Source of the DNA: Candidatus Odinarchaeota archaeon
Lineage (GTDB): Archaea; Asgardarchaeota; JAGGXT01
Direction: 5' to 3'
Length of the DNA stretch: 6,946 nt
Assembly (NCBI GenBank): GCA_021162905.1
Contig: JAGGXT010000113.1
Coordinates: 1-6,946 of the forward strand
Both the position numbers and the translations under genes were made by a program. Shown here in pieces: positions 6,480 through 6,946 of the stretch (its first letter is position 1; every line of letters begins with the position of its first letter). The notes below the pieces were generated by a model. It was not told the DNA's origin and did no database searches. It was given only the letters and a program-made list of their open reading frames with translations.

Positions 6480-6941
6480 TTATCCTAAAAGTGCTTTGCT
6501 CAATGTACTAATATATTGCTCACTTTTAATTTGAGCAATTTGCTCAGAATCCAATATTTGAAGAGCTCCAGCTGGACATCGTTTTACACACTCACCACAC
6601 AGTATGCAGTTCATTGCATAGTTTTCATCAGGATCCATGAACATGGCACCAAATGGGCATGCCTCGACACATGCTCCACAACCAATACACTTCTCTTTGC
6701 TAACATAGACTAAGCCCTTTTCCGTCCTTGAAATAGCACCTGTAGGACATGCTCTTATACAAGGAGCATCATTGCAATGATGACATGCAACTGGTTTGTC
6801 TAACCCTTCTTCTGTTCTAATAACCCTAAGCCTAGCTTTCTTGTAATTAAAGACTTTATGAAAGGTATATGAACATACAAGCTCGCAATTTCTACAACCA
6901 GTACATTTTAGGGGGTCTATATAAAGGTACTTGATAGCCAT
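6480..6941 (-). CDS. Four-cluster [4Fe-4S] ferredoxin, AorA/HycB-like electron-transfer subunit
   Basis: The 153-residue protein has 16 cysteines in four complete [4Fe-4S] motifs: C13/C16/C19/C23, C53/C56/C61/C65 (CHHCNDAPCIRAC), C85/C88/C91/C95 and C112/C115/C118/C122. Size and motif order match the electron-transfer subunits of molybdenum/tungsten enzymes, including AorA of multi-subunit aldehyde oxidoreductases, as well as HycB/DmsB-like proteins. No Tat signal or membrane segment is seen, so it is cytosolic. With an AOR gene in the same - strand run it probably carries electrons from that enzyme to ferredoxin or another acceptor; this is inference. It is the first gene of the visible run, with 12 nt to the next gene. 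ATG 6941 gives a typical N-terminus (MAIKYLYIDPLKCTGC), but only five bases lie upstream, so its SD and promoter, and a possible longer start, fall outside the window. Confidence 0.88.
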   Translation of the reverse strand: MAIKYLYIDPLKCTGCRNCELVCSYTFHKVFNYKKARLRVIRTEEGLDKPVACHHCNDAPCIRACPTGAISRTEKGLVYVSKEKCIGCGACVEACPFGAMFMDPDENYAMNCILCGECVKRCPAGALQILDSEQIAQIKSEQYISTLSKALLG

Positions 6942-6946
6942 GATAG

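Noticed and set aside
6115..6713. Two + strand frames opposite the aconitase X large subunit and the ferredoxin
   Set aside because: Antisense shadows; the opposite-strand proteins carry full catalytic and cluster motifs.
1..6946. tRNA or rRNA genes, CRISPR arrays, insertion sequences, long repeats
   Set aside because: Coding sequence fills nearly the whole window and none of these patterns was seen by eye.

Overview
This AT-rich window reads as a piece of archaeal chromosome, probably from an anaerobe. The archaeal call rests on gene content: an MtrH-type methyl-tetrahydromethanopterin methyltransferase, a tungsten/molybdopterin aldehyde:ferredoxin oxidoreductase (AOR) and a two-gene archaeal-type aconitase X. 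Purine-rich Shine-Dalgarno sites (GGAGG or GGTGA type) and T-rich intergenic tracts fit this. The lineage cannot be fixed from the sequence; an uncultured thermoproteote or similar lineage is only a guess.

Layout. One gene lies on the + strand (39-1166): a PreA/dihydroorotate-dehydrogenase-like flavoprotein with a C-terminal two-cluster ferredoxin domain. It converges on a tightly packed six-gene run on the - strand that fills the rest of the window. In transcription order (right to left) the run is: a four-cluster [4Fe-4S] ferredoxin (6941-6480), aconitase X large subunit (6467-5244), aconitase X small subunit (5244-4822), AOR (4806-2947), an MtrH-family protein (2897-1944) and an SDR oxidoreductase (1947-1192). 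Gaps are 12 nt, a 1-nt overlap (TAATG), 15 nt, 49 nt and a 4-nt overlap (GTGA). The only possible transcriptional break is the T-rich 49-nt gap between AOR and MtrH.

How the genes may work together. The ferredoxin resembles the AorA electron-transfer subunit of multi-subunit AORs, so it may take electrons from the AOR encoded three genes downstream. Aconitase X is a dehydratase (known substrates are mevalonate 5-phosphate and hydroxyproline derivatives), SDRs interconvert alcohols and carbonyls, AOR oxidises aldehydes to acids, and MtrH proteins move methyl groups between a corrinoid protein and tetrahydromethanopterin. Together they suggest a catabolic route in which a hydroxylated, perhaps methylated, substrate is dehydrated and oxidised, with electrons passing to ferredoxin and a methyl group to the archaeal C1 pathway. 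That is inference. No corrinoid protein, substrate-specific methyltransferase or transporter is visible.

No RNA genes, mobile elements, CRISPR arrays or notable repeats were seen, and no gene-free stretch exceeds 50 bases.
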